A stretch of 64,000 nucleotides of DNA from Cytidiella melzeri (taxonomy: Eukaryota; Basidiomycota; Agaricomycetes; Polyporales; Irpicaceae), in assembly GCA_022592445.1 (NCBI GenBank), contig JABYQR010000112.1, positions 54,689 to 118,688 on the forward strand, read 5' to 3'. The position numbers were made by a program, and so were the translations under genes. Below, piece by piece: positions 24,491 to 35,341 of this stretch (its first letter is position 1; every line of letters starts with the position of its first letter). The notes under the pieces were generated by a model. It saw only the letters and a program-made list of their open reading frames with translations, was not told the origin of the DNA and made no database searches.

Positions 24491-25075
24491 TCAAAGCTCC
24501 TCCACCAACTTCGCCATCGTCTCTCCGCGAGCAGCGTCCTTGGCGGCTCGGTCGGCTTTAACGTTTCCATGAATGCCCGAGTGGCTTCGAGTATGATACA
24601 CTTGAAGCTGTACATTGGGGTACGCTTTATTGATGCGTCTGGCGTACTCCTGCATCAAAGCAGCGGTTGAATTGGGCCGTGCGGGCGAACTCAAGTTTGC
24701 ACTTAAGCAGGCGATGACGCCCAAGTGATCGATCCCGAGACGAAAGATGCGTCCGGAGAACCCCAGGCTTAGCACCTTGGTGATAATACGCAAGGCAACA
24801 ATGACCCCCCAAAACTCCGCGTCTGTCGAAGTATATTCCGGGTAAACACCTAGGTGTAATTTGGCTACAAGAGCAGGCGCTCCTGGAAACTCGACATAGG
24901 CTGCTGCCCCTGCTCCTACAGGAAGCACAGAGCCGTCTGTGTGAATGGTCGTCGGAGGTTGGGTTGTGAAGGTGGAATACGACGCTGTATGGGTCGAGCG
25001 CTGAGTGTCGAACGCCATTATAGCGTGAGAGGACTTTTGCAGGCCGCTCATCAGAAGTCCGTGCTGCTGGGGCAT
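24491..25075 (-). CDS. Orphan RNase H-type domain protein, retroelement-derived
   Basis: An intact 194-codon RNase H fold without any attached reverse transcriptase. Seen in order: TIHTDGSVLPVGAGAAAYV with the first catalytic Asp, STDAEFWGVIVALR with the Glu, FRLGIDHLGVIACL with the second Asp, and HTRSHSGIHGNVKADRAAKDA with the His/Asp motif. All four acidic positions of the type-1 active site are therefore present. The module resembles the RNase H of fungal non-LTR retrotransposons. The start at 25075 gives MPQQHG; an alternative first exon carrying only ATG AAG near 25140 is possible. No stop or frameshift is seen, unlike a decaying fragment. It may be a domesticated domain or the intact tail of an otherwise lost element. 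Confidence 0.75.
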   Translation of the reverse strand: MPQQHGLLMSGLQKSSHAIMAFDTQRSTHTASYSTFTTQPPTTIHTDGSVLPVGAGAAAYVEFPGAPALVAKLHLGVYPEYTSTDAEFWGVIVALRIITKVLSLGFSGRIFRLGIDHLGVIACLSANLSSPARPNSTAALMQEYARRINKAYPNVQLQVYHTRSHSGIHGNVKADRAAKDAARGETMAKLVEEL

Positions 25076-25375
25076 AGCCTAATAGAAAAAGGTTGCGGTG
25101 TTAGGAACAGGTGCAAGGGATAATCATTGACCGACCTTCATGCTTTGTGTAGAGATGCTGGTTGCACGTATGTGGGTTCGGGTAGGTGACGACCTGAGGA
25201 GTGTGTGAAGGGTTGGGGGCATGCGGAATTGTTCTGGTGGATGGCGTTGGCTGCATGCTTGTCCTCGCATTTATATTTCTGTTATTTGCGGGGCGAAGAT
25301 GACTGTGTTACCGCTGAGCGTCTTCTTCAACTCACGATGCGATACGCCAAATGGACAATCGGAGCAAGTGGCGTT

Positions 25376-26400
25376 CTAATTAACGTACCGCACTGGCATC
25401 AGCTCGGCGCTGTCGTCGTAGACTCTGGACATAGAACGCGAGTGAGGGATGCAAAACGACAGTGGACAAAGAATAGACATACATGCTCTGATTTCGGGGA
25501 GAATAACTAGCTGCTCTCGCTTACTTCTAGCAGTGGCTATGTTCTGGAAACCAGAAACGGGAGCATCAAAACACGAGCTGCGTCGGCGGAGATGTATTAC
25601 TAACAGCCCTAAGTACCACGGATGCACAGATGCCATTTTATGAGGACACTGAGATTGATTCGGATACAACACCCTCAAGATCAAGTAGAAGGATTGCCCC
25701 AGCAGTGAATGCTGGAGCAACACATATGGCGCACCTTGCCTGTACTCTAGCTTGCAAATCGCTGTCCGTCGGCGGCTTCTGCGGGAAGCTCAGCAAGCCA
25801 AATACACCAAGTACTGTCATACCGGTCGAACGCGTGTTGTTGACGGTCCATTCTGCTCGGAACGGTGCTAAGGCTTCCGGCAGACCGTAACGTATGCAAA
25901 CGGCGTCGCTAGTAGAAACGCACGAGCTTCTAGACTGTGGCAGACGAGCGGAGGCTGGTACGTTGTATACCATACTAGACCGCCAGCACGGGCTTGCTTC
26001 CGAGTCAGAGAAACATCGAAGCTGGGGCCGTGGAGTCCTTCCGTGTCGCCACTAGTGTTCTCCTGCTAGTATCAATCAGCCTGCTGTCTGTGTGCCCATC
26101 GTCATAGAGCCGTACTCACGTACCGCGACATGGGTTGCATTGTGAGAACAGTCACACGAATCCAGCCGATCCTCCCAGTGCGAATTCGGGGACAATAGAA
26201 TTTCGGCCACCTTGAACATTGACTATCCACAGCATATTCACGTTGGTCCCCCGGGTAGTCAAAGTAAGGATGTAGCAATTGTCAAAGCACTGAGCGGCTC
26301 ACTGGGAGTACTACTCTGTTTTTTCGCGTGGCCGGCGGAGTTTATTGTAAAAGGCAACCAGTAACTTCCCGATGCATCTGGCAGCACTGGAGCGCCCCTA
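25376..26400 (+). repeat. Diverged direct repeat, left copy (unit A)
   Basis: The segment matches 29262-30265 in the same orientation. Shared stretches include the blocks around GAATAGACATACATG, TTATGTTCTGGAAA-type sequence, GTCAGAGAAACATCGAAGCT, CCACTAGTGTTCTCCTGCTA and CTTCCCGATGCATCTGGC. The copies differ by many substitutions and indels, so the duplication is old. The match stops shortly before the ATG of the Crinkler-like gene at 26549. Confidence 0.85.
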
Positions 26401-26548
26401 TCGTGCTTGGTTTTCCCTTGACATCTGGGTGCGAGACTACTTAGCAAACGTTAACGCCTTACACAACTCATCTCTGGCACCGCTAAGTGTGCAATTCACA
26501 AAATACATCAAGCACAGCCTGAGCAGACCCTCAGAGTCCAGTAGTGTC

Positions 26549-28584
26549 ATGGCTCGAGTCAACATTGAACAACTCGAGAAACTCTACGAAGATCTTTGGG
26601 GCACGTATAGCCCCGACAAACCCTATAAATATCGAGGCACCGTTTATCTTTTCTTCGAGCCAGGACACCTCAGAGACCTCTTTCCCGAGATACTCGAGGA
26701 TTACATTCTCAGTCGTGACGAGTACAAGCAGGCCTACATCACAATTGAGGACGCACACCAGCAAATCCTTAACGGCATTAGCAAGGCCAGGTCACTTGGT
26801 TTTATACTAACGGGGCAGCCCGGCATTGGTATGTCTCTGTCCTTTCATCTTCACACTGTACTTCACTACTCGCAGGCAAATCGACCTTCCTCGCTTACGT
26901 CCTCAAAGAACGCTTGCAGCGTAAGCTCCCAACGGCTGTCGAATTGCCCGGGAATGGTAAAAAATATGTCTTGTTCAGCAATGCAGGTGTCGAAGTTTAC
27001 GACGACGACGACACACCTGAGAAAGGTGACGCTGCTGACCTTGCCAACGTCTGGGCCCTGTCGGACTCGACGTCGGCTTACCCATCACCATGCCACGCAT
27101 TTCGCGCCTCAAAAGCTGTGATCATCCAAGCTACGTCTCCTGCCAAACACCGTTGGAATAACTGGAAGAAGACGCGTAACGCATGTATCTATCTGATGGA
27201 CGTCTGGACACCTGGAGAAATTGGTGCTGTACTGTATGTCCTCGTATATAACTCGCGCAATCCTTGTGTCGCACTGAACTTTGAGCTAAACCCGCCTAGC
27301 GAGAAGATGGGGCTTGATGTTACACGTGGAGAGCAGCTCATAGCCAAGTATGGTCCGTGCGCAAGGACTATCATATCCTTGGTCGAAAAACCCACAGAAG
27401 AGGGCATTGTTGAGAAGGCGATTTCGGCCGCGGTGCAGAAAGTCGTTGCTAATGTGTCCGTCGCAATTTCCGCCTTGGGTGTCTTGGACATGGCTTCACA
27501 CGACAATCTTCCTTATCTCTTCTTTATTCGGCCCAAGTCTAAAGAGATACGAGCAGGTTGGCAGACATATATTCCGACCATGCACATGGTCACCATACTC
27601 GCCGAAGCTATTGTTGCGAAATCGACTGAGGAGCAAACTTCGTTGTTCCGGGACCTGTCAATGGAACCTGAAACTCAGTCCGCAGCGGGCTGTCTCTTCG
27701 AAAACGTTATGCACGCGCGATTCACGACCGTCGGCGGAGGTCCTATTTATTGCTTTGACAATCTGGGTAGAGTTACTGAAATTAAGATTCCAACGGCTAA
27801 TCATCTCGTTGCTGGCACGTTAGGCCAACTGGAGACATCGAGCCCACCCTTTTACTGGCGACCTGGGACGCACAAGTTCCCAGGGGTTGACAGCATCCTG
27901 AGTGCTGCCGACATACTCTGGGTATTTCAAGCAAACATTGGGCATCGTCACGGTGACGGTGTAGCTAACGAAGGCCTGAGACTCTTAGCCCGCCACCTTG
28001 GGTCTGAAGCTGTAGAGCGAATGCGTCTGGTCATCGTCGGCTCGGACTTGGAAGATACTCGCTCCATTGTTGACAGCATGGTGGACATCTGGGAAAATGT
28101 GCCTGCATACGCCTGTCAGCTTGACTTTGCCCTTTCGGAGTCAATGGTCAACAATTTTCAAGCACAGGTTGAAGGAGTAAGCTGCTCTTCTTTACTACTA
28201 TTTGAAAACAATCGAAGAAGTTCATCCTCTGCACAGACCCAATTTTACAATTGCAGCTTCATGGACATCGATGGCGAAGAGGTAATGTCGAAGCATGAAA
28301 AAGAGGCTGGAGACGAGCAGAAAGGAGACGAGAGCCTGCTCATATCCCTCAGCGGCAAAAATAAGTGCGATCAAGCAAACACTAAAGTTGGGTCGTCGAG
28401 CACGAAACGAAAGGTTTGCGTTACCTGCCTCTTGATCAACACTGCAGCTGACCTCGATTTGCAGGCTCCCGGGCTTGCTGCTACGACTCGCTCGACACGG
28501 CAGAAAACAGAATCTTCAAACGTCATCGAGACGGACAAGGCGGAAGGCATTAGTGGCAGAACCTTGCGACGACGCAAGAGGTAG
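26549..28584 (+). CDS. Crinkler/RHS-like P-loop NTPase protein
   Basis: It resembles the Crinkler-RHS family of repeat-associated eukaryotic proteins, which join a P-loop NTPase to a nuclease-like C-terminal domain. Exon 1 (26549-26828) and exon 2 (26876-28584) join in phase to 662 codons. The Walker A motif GQPGIGKS (residues 89-96) is assembled across this intron, as often in these families. The upstream in-frame ATG at 26372 lies in a duplicated non-coding repeat, so the ATG at 26549 (MARVNIEQLEKLYEDLW) is preferred. A mid-protein block (CIYLMDVWTPG) may be the Walker B strand. AAGCLFENVMHARF resembles the conserved FE segment of these proteins. The C-terminal ~150 residues are Ser/Lys-rich and end in TLRRRKR, a possible nuclear signal; two stop-free introns may hide there. 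No secretion signal is visible. Function in fungi is unknown. Confidence 0.75.
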
Positions 28585-28869
28585 TTGTCGCTCAAAAACT
28601 GCGAGCTGTGTGCAAAATGACGTATGATGTTGGTGAAGGGCTTCCTCTTGGTGGCCCGTCTTCTCCAGCTGCATATCAAATCCGACTGAAAGTAGCGTAG
28701 CGAGCGAAACGGTTTGCATGTCATCACAAGCGCAAGTGTTCTGTCTGAACGAACTTGTGCTCATATCCCGTAGAGGAACGATGTTCAAAGTAACAGAAGA
28801 CGTTCTCGCCGGGAGACTGGAATTTTGCAGTTCCATTAATGCTTCACTCGCGCGCTCCTACTTTTTTTC

Positions 28870-29050
28870 AATTATTACTTATCCCGCACGCACTTGCCTC
28901 CATGGCGTTTCGTCCGTGGCTGAGAAAGAGACAAGAAATAGACCAGCACACTCTTGTCGTTGACCGATTGGACTTGAATAGCTCTTTGCATATCCTCAAG
29001 GCAGTACCGACCTGTAGTATTACCGCATTACACAGGTCATCACTTTCATA
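28870..29050 (+). repeat. Promoter-like repeat, copy without a gene (unit P)
   Basis: It matches parts of 30400-30720 in the same orientation (TATCCCGC near the start, then CTCGTTGACCGA-type, CCTCAAGGCAGTA-type and TTACACAGGTCAT blocks). In the right copy this sequence ends directly at the start codon of a small secreted-protein gene. Here the homology stops and no such gene follows. Confidence 0.7.
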
Positions 29051-29261
29051 GCGTAACTAAATGCGATTCGATTCTAGGACAGTGAGTTTGACAAGGTGAC
29101 AAGCTGAGGGGAGTGTAAATGACTGAAAGCATGCGAGAATTTGCTTCAGCGAAAGAGGAATTCCGCGTGCTTGTTTGCGCCTTTACATCGGCGGGGAGAA
29201 GCCCATTGTGTCTCTGCCGAGCCTCTTCGTCAACTGAGAATGAGAACGACCATTCAGGCAG

Positions 29262-30265
29262 TTGGAGCAACTGACGTTCACGACAACGCCCCGCACTGAC
29301 GACCAGCAAGAACAAGAGCTCTGCGTTGTTGTCATAGACTCTGGGCACAAAATACGAGTGAGTGACGCAAAACGACAATGGGCAAGGAATAGACATACAT
29401 GGTCAGATTCCGAGGAAAACAGCTGGTTGCTCTCGTTGACCTCTAGCAATCGTTATGTTCTGGAAAACAGAGATGGGAGCATCGGAACACGAGTTGCGTC
29501 GGCGGGGATGTACAGATGCCATTCTTAACACACTGACGTAGACTGGGATGAGAAAACCTCAAGGCCTCAGTGGGGGTTGCTGAAGCAACACAGATGACGC
29601 ACCTTGTCTGGCTTGCGAATCGGCGGCTTTCGCGGGAAACTCAGTAAGCCAGATACACCAAGCATTTCCTAACTCACGTTATTGGCGGTCTATCTGAGGT
29701 TTCCGGCAGACTGTCAAGTATGCAGACGGCTTCGCGATTGCAAAACCACGAGCATAATAAAATCAATTGGAGAGCTTCGAGACTGTGTCAGACGAGCGGA
29801 GGCAAATACGTCGTATGGCACACTACGCCGCCAATACGAGCTTTCTTCCCAGTCAGAGAAACATCGAAGCTGGTGCCGTGGAGTCATTCAAGTTCCATGT
29901 TGCCACTAGTGTTCTCCTGCTAGTATTGGGTAGCCTAATGTCCGTGTTTCAATCGCCATATAGCTGTAGTCACGGACCGCGACACAGGTCGCCGCATTGT
30001 GAAAAAAGTCACATTGGTGGATCCACCCAGTGCGAATTTGGAAACAATAGGACGGTGATTTCAACATTGACTGTCCCACAGTAGAGAGTGGTGATCGTCC
30101 CATGGACATTCAGAGTAAGAAGATGGTAGTGCGAGCGATGGTGTGCTCTCTGAGAGTAGAGTAGAGTAGAGTGTGCAGACCGTCACGAGCTTGCAATACG
30201 CTGTTGTGTCGCGTGGCGGAATTTCGTAAAGGGCAACAAGTAGCTTCCCGATGCATCTGGCGGCC
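29262..30265 (+). repeat. Diverged direct repeat, right copy (unit A')
   Basis: Counterpart of 25376-26400, same orientation. It keeps the end motif CTTCCCGATGCATCTGGC at about 30244-30261, but no Crinkler-like gene follows. A short (AGAGT)n tract lies near 30151-30170. Confidence 0.85.
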
Positions 30266-30399
30266 AAAGGATATTTCGCACTCCGCCTGCCGCACCAACA
30301 CTGCGTTCCTCTGCTCTTTGTCTGCAGACAACCCCTCGGAATCCGGAATTACCACGATTTCATTTGAGAGCGAGACTAGCGAGCGCCATACTTACCACC

Positions 30400-30720
30400 T
30401 GGCACTGACTGACTATCCCGCCCGCGCTTCCATTCTTGGCAGTTACCTTCATCGCGCACGTAACGACCTTGTTCTCGAAAACCACAAACACCCTTGTACT
30501 CTCTAAATCACCAAGTATGATCCACATTCATTCAGCTTCAATGGGTACAAAGTAGCCCGTCCAGACCCAAGGAGGTGTGTAGCCCATAAAAGCGTGCGTT
30601 GCTGACATAGACCCAGCATAGTCTTCTCGTTGACCGACTTGACTTCCATATCATACTACACATCCTCCAGGCAGTATCGTCTGTTGTTCTGTTGCACTTA
30701 CACAGGTCATTACGGATTCA
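30400..30720 (+). repeat. Promoter-like repeat, copy with gene (unit P')
   Basis: It is homologous in parts to 28870-29050 and longer through an internal segment. It ends at TTACACAGGTCATTACGG just before the ATG at 30725, so it probably carries the promoter and 5' UTR of that gene. Confidence 0.65.
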
Positions 30721-30724
30721 AGTT

Positions 30725-30992
30725 ATGGTCTCGTTTACACGCGTTATCCTTGCTGCGTCTGCCTTGATAGTCTCTGGTACGTTCCAATCGCTTCCTCGTC
30801 TCAAAACTCGACACATATACTCACTCTTAAACACTATCTACAGCTTCAGCTATTACTGTGTTGGAAGTGTCTCCGCTAGGAGATCTCATAGACCCCTCGA
30901 CCCAAGCTGTCTTAAGCAACGGCCCAGGTTGCGCGCAAGGAGTCTGCGTGAGTTCCCTCATTGGTCTAAGCGATACGGAAGATCTTAATTGA
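30725..30992 (+). CDS. Small secreted protein, function unknown
   Basis: Exon 1 (30725-30776) and exon 2 (30844-30992) join in phase over a GT-AG intron to 66 codons. The N-terminus MVSFTRVILAASALIVSASA is a textbook signal peptide with a likely cut after ASA. The mature part is about 46 residues with two cysteines four residues apart (GPGCAQGVCVSS) and ends DTEDLN. A GTGAGT donor-like site right after the second Cys could start a further intron, in which case the C-terminus differs. No family is recognised. Size and signal peptide fit the small secreted protein class of mushrooms; an effector role would be guesswork. It lies directly behind the P' repeat. Confidence 0.6.
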
Positions 30993-31854
30993 GTCATTTT
31001 ACAAAGGGATACGAATCAGGCTCTACTCCGCTGAATGTAATACCCTCTGAGTCGTCGAGGTCCCGCTGGGTGCCGCTGCAGCTGGCGGCGTTGTTACCCG
31101 GACGATTCACATATCTTTACTTCAGGTTCCGATAGTCTGCTGCATATCTTCCTTCTCGGAGTGTTCAGGCAGTCAGTAACCTTCCAAAACCACCAAGGAA
31201 GCTCACACTCTTTATCAAGCTGCATTCGTTCACCCGTATCCTACATTATTATAATCTGCAGCTAATGCTGGCACTGTATTGTATACGTACACCCCGCTTG
31301 TATTGTCATTGTTTGGGTACTCATGAGCTCAATGCTCACGCCTGCACTTGAACTCAAACCCGAAAACGAGCGCGCCATGCGCCCACAGATACGGTCTGCT
31401 TGGACTTCAACCACCACGACCTTAGACAATTCACTGCACGTCCAGTTCTCTTGCTGTAAAACATGCTTTTTCTACGTATACAAGCCTGCCGATATATTGA
31501 AGGTATATGTCTGGCACTCGAAAATATTTGACTCACTTCGGTGCTCCATTCTGGATGTCCAATTGTCGGCACTACGACTGAAAAGTACAAAATTCACCTA
31601 TGATAGTTTTCTGGTTTTGTACGGGCACCGCAAGGTGAGCTCACGATGACCGCCTCGTCTACACTACGTGTGACTGACCGTGTCGGAATACTAGTAGCAG
31701 CCAAGACTTGCACCAGTGTCATGACTCGCATGCCTAGCTTCTAGGACATTCTCAAGGATTTCCCACTGCTTGCATACCTCACCGTCCACCCACAGCTCGA
31801 CTCAAGACTACTCATCTGCTCCCCCTATACACCCCCCTCCGATTGCTGTGAACT
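30993..31854. other. Intergenic region
   Basis: No coding signal is recognised. A 108-codon frame at 31323-31649 (plus) has no identifiable content. The right end should hold the promoter of the acetyltransferase gene. Confidence 0.5.
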
Positions 31855-32752
31855 ATGTCAGCATACGGCGCAATTGCAGCTCCCAATCGACCCTCCACTC
31901 CTCTTGCGACAACATTCTGGCACTGTAAGAAGCAACTCGCCTCGTCGAGCCCACCGCAATACGTTACGGTTCACCATCTCACACTTGAAGCGGCTTCGAC
32001 TCTACCAGGTCTCGTGTCCTACCTGCACGCCGTTTTCGCCGATGAACTCGAAAGGGGGATGACTTACCCGCAAGAGATTCTACCGGGCGAAGTCTACACG
32101 CAAGCGATGTTCGTGGCGTATTTCTTCGCTGCAGACGTTTTACTTGCCATAACTGGCTTAGATGAAGCTCCAGAAGCTGCCACAGACGGGAGTGCAGTTC
32201 AGTTGAAGGTGGAGGAAGCGAGGAGAGGGAGGTCTTGGGAGGAGTGTGTCGCTGGTGTCTACTACGTGAGTCGATCGTCCCTTCACAAGTGCTTTACTAG
32301 AGGTACCTGCATCACAGGTGAAACCAAATTATCCAGGAAGATCGTCGCATGTCAGTACCCTCCCCCATGTGATCGGTACAAAGTCACTGAATCGTTATGA
32401 CCCGCCTTTTAGATTTGCAATGCAGGCTTCTTGGTCCCTCCTTGCCAGCGAGCGAAGGGCTATGGATTAGTGCTTGCGCAGTCGTATCTGCATTACGGCC
32501 CCAGGCTGGGATACCAGGCCAGCGTGTTTAACCTGGTCTATACTAACAACATCGCGAGTGTGAAGTGAGTAGCTCACCTATCTCAACACTGCATTGCTGA
32601 AATTTGGTAGGCTTTGGGATGCGCTGGGTTTCGTGAGGGCGGGCTTGATTCCTGGTGCGGGGAGGTTGAAAAAAGCAGATGGCAGCGGTGAAGAATACGT
32701 CGATGCATGGGTATTCTACAAGAAGTTTGACCAAATCAAAGAAGGCCAATGA
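31855..32752 (+). CDS. GNAT N-acetyltransferase, MPR1-like
   Basis: A GCN5-related acetyltransferase resembling yeast Mpr1, which acetylates toxic proline analogues such as azetidine-2-carboxylate and lowers oxidative stress. Exons: 31855-32265, 32318-32350 (33 nt), 32413-32564 and 32611-32752, in phase, 245 codons. The diagnostic part begins at VKPNYPGRSSH and continues ICNAGFLVPP, the acetyl-CoA loop region CQRAKGYGLVLAQSYL, then LGYQASVFNLVYTNNIASV, LWDALGFVRAGLIPGAGRLK and YVDAWVFYKKF. The acetyl-CoA loop reads R-A-K-G-Y-G, close to the usual Q/RxxGxG/A. The N-terminal ~135 residues are less conserved. No targeting signal is evident. It lies directly upstream of an amino-acid transporter on the same strand. 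Confidence 0.88.
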
Positions 32753-33174
32753 GCATTCCATGCGTCTCATTCGCGCGAAATTGTGATGCGGTTCGTTGTT
32801 GAGTAGGTATCAAGTTCTTGACAGTTGCATAAAATGGCGCAGCGCGAGTCCTCCGGGAAGTTCCAAAGGTGCGATATAGATTAGTACTTGCCATACTCAC
32901 AGTTTCTGACCTACGAAAGTAGACGTAATACTACAAACTGGTGCTACAGAAATTGCTATCACACGGTACGTATGGCAATCTGCAGCAGGTAATGGGACAA
33001 TCATACCTCTCATCGCATCATGCGTACATGCTCAGATGACAGCCTGGTAGGTGCGCTAGGCGCAGTGGAGGTAACTCAGACGCTGATGGAAGGAGCGTGA
33101 GTTATAACTAAAGAGCAATGCGACGTTACAACACCTCGTGAACTCTGCTCCTTCTTACCACCACAGAGCCCAAG
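32753..33174. other. Intergenic region between acetyltransferase and transporter genes
   Basis: 422 bp holding the 3' UTR of one gene and the promoter of the next. No gene is seen. Confidence 0.55.
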
Positions 33175-35138
33175 ATGAGCGCAGACGAAAAGGTCGACTT
33201 CCGCCACAGCGCAAAGGCTTCCTTCGACTCTGCAAGTGACCTTGAATCTGACGCAGAGAAGGTCCTCGATGCCCAGCTCCAGCAGGAGTCCACTCATGAG
33301 ATCAAGTACAGAACCTGTTCGTGGCAGAAGGTGCGTGCATACATTTTTCCAATCTGTAGCTGACGAGGCTGTTTCGTAGACAGCAGCTCTGCTGTTCTCC
33401 GAATACATTTGTCTCGCCATCTTGTCGTTCCCATGGTAGTCTTGCGTTCCATACGAGTACATTGCGCCATTCGATTAACTCCAACTATTATAATCCCCAT
33501 AGGTCGTATTCTGTGCTCGGCATGGCGCCAGGAATCATCGTGACGTTTGCTGTAGCAGCGAGCGTCCAATACACTTCCCTCATCTTATGGAGATACTGCC
33601 TCAAGCATCCTGAAGTCAGAGATGTATGTGACATTGGCAGGAACCTATTCGGTGGTTCGCAGGTGGCCTACAATGTTACGGCTGTATTCTTCATATTGAA
33701 CAATACGTTTATTCAAGGTAGGATACTCCTCTGCTTCCTTTCTACCATTTGTCAAACAATATCTCCAGCCCTCCACTGTCTAGTCGGTGCCAAACTTCTC
33801 AACACGCTCACAAATGGCACAGCCGCTTGCACTGTCGTCTGGAGTATCGTGACCGCCGTTGTCTGCTTCTTCATCAGCCTTCCTCGTCCTCTAAGCCAAA
33901 TGAGCCAGCTCGGCACGTTCAGCGCTGCCACGATGTTCATCGCTGTGCTCTTGGCCATTATATTTGCGGGAATACAAGAACATCCGTTTGGATATATCGA
34001 GGGCATGGAGCCGTTGGTAACGAGATTGCCGGTACCAGGAACGACGTATGTTGCTGGGATGTCGGCGTTCTTGAACATCACGTATACGTTTGTAGGACAA
34101 ATCACTCTTCCCTCGGTATACTTACTTGTTCGATCTTCTCCCAACATCGATTGAATCAGCACTCTCTCTTTGCAGTTTATCGCCGAGATGAAGAACCCCA
34201 AAGACTTTCCGAAAGGTACGGTGGTCGAGTCCTTACGTTGTAGTTTTTGGATTGAAGACTGTTACTGTGCAGCTCTCTGGGCGGTGACGATTGCTGAGGT
34301 CGTCGTCTTTACTCTATGCGGTGCGCTGATGTATCATTTCGTCGGTACGTCTTTCGTACCCGCGCTCTGGGCGTTTCTGAACGATCTGTGGATTGGGTAG
34401 GCAACCAATACATGGAGGCCCCGGCTTTCGGAAGCCTTCAACCCATATACAAAAAGATTGCCTTCTCGTTCGCGATACCCACCATCATCTTCTTGGGCTC
34501 GCTTTACTCTGTACGTTGTTCGCCAGCCTATTCCTTCTAACATATATTGCTTACGAGGAAAAAAAAAACTCACTGTCGCTCCATCCAGTCCGTCAGCGCA
34601 CGCTTCGTCTTTTTCCGTCTCTTCCGCGATTCCAAACACAGACACTCAAACACTGTGGTTGGATGGACAACGTGGATCGGCATCGTCGCCGCCACATGGA
34701 TCGCCGCGTTCGTCATTGCAGAAATCATCCCATTCTTTTCGGACATGTTGAGTCTGATGAGTTCGCTGTTCGATGGGTGGTTCGGGTGACCAAGTCTCTC
34801 CTAACTTAACCCCAACCTCTTCAACGTGGCTAACCGGCATTGTGTGCGTCCTTAACTTTTGTTTCAGGTTTATATTCTGGGGAATGGCCTATCTTACGCT
34901 CTACCCGGGAGCGAAACGATGGGCAGGGCCGTGGAGGAGCGCAGAGACGGTTCTGAACTATGCGTTGATCGTGTTCGGGTTTTATATCCTCGTTGCGGGG
35001 TGTTATGTACGTCTCTTCTCTCTCTCGAGATCCATGGACTGGGTATTTACTGATTCTCGTGCACAGGCTTCGGTGAAGAGCATCATCATCGATTTCAATG
35101 GACAAAAGGTGTTCAGCTGTGTCAGCAACGGATTATAA
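33175..35138 (+). CDS. Amino-acid transporter, AAAP family
   Basis: A multi-spanning permease of the amino acid/auxin permease family, probably proton-coupled uptake of neutral amino acids at the plasma or vacuolar membrane (compare Neurospora MTR). Exons: 33175-33330, 33380-33435, 33503-33717, 33769-34115, 34176-34215, 34273-34344, 34401-34510, 34589-34785, 34868-35006 and 35067-35138; all phases agree, 467 codons. The first ~50 residues are charged and cytosolic. About eleven hydrophobic segments follow, beginning AALLFSEYICLAILSFPWSY. Family-type landmarks are MAPGIIVTF, the FIAEMKNPKDFPK loop, and GNQYMEAPAF between membrane helices. The last exon adds a short tail. It converges with the TauD-like gene, the stop codons being about 200 bp apart. 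Substrate is not determinable. Confidence 0.9.
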
Positions 35139-35276
35139 CTGTTTACTCTTTTTTGGTTGCTTGCTGTATCACTTGTCATCCTGCCGTAAAAATCCTGATG
35201 CTTTGCAAAGAGCAATATGTGTTGATTACGGAAACCCCCTTGACTTGCTTGAAAGTCTCACAAGCAATTATGAAGA

Positions 35277-35306
35277 ACGACAACAACAACAACAACAACA
35301 ACAAAA
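35277..35306 (+). repeat. (CAA)n microsatellite
   Basis: A run of CAA units in the short space between the convergent transporter and dioxygenase genes, in the 3' UTR zone. Confidence 0.85.
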
Positions 35307-35341
35307 AACTTTGATGCAGAAACGGTCCAAACTGCAGCCTA

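Noticed and set aside
26372..26548. N-terminal extension of the Crinkler-like gene from the ATG at 26372
   Set aside because: The start lies in the duplicated A repeat (counterpart near 30250), which has no coding role, so the ATG at 26549 is preferred.
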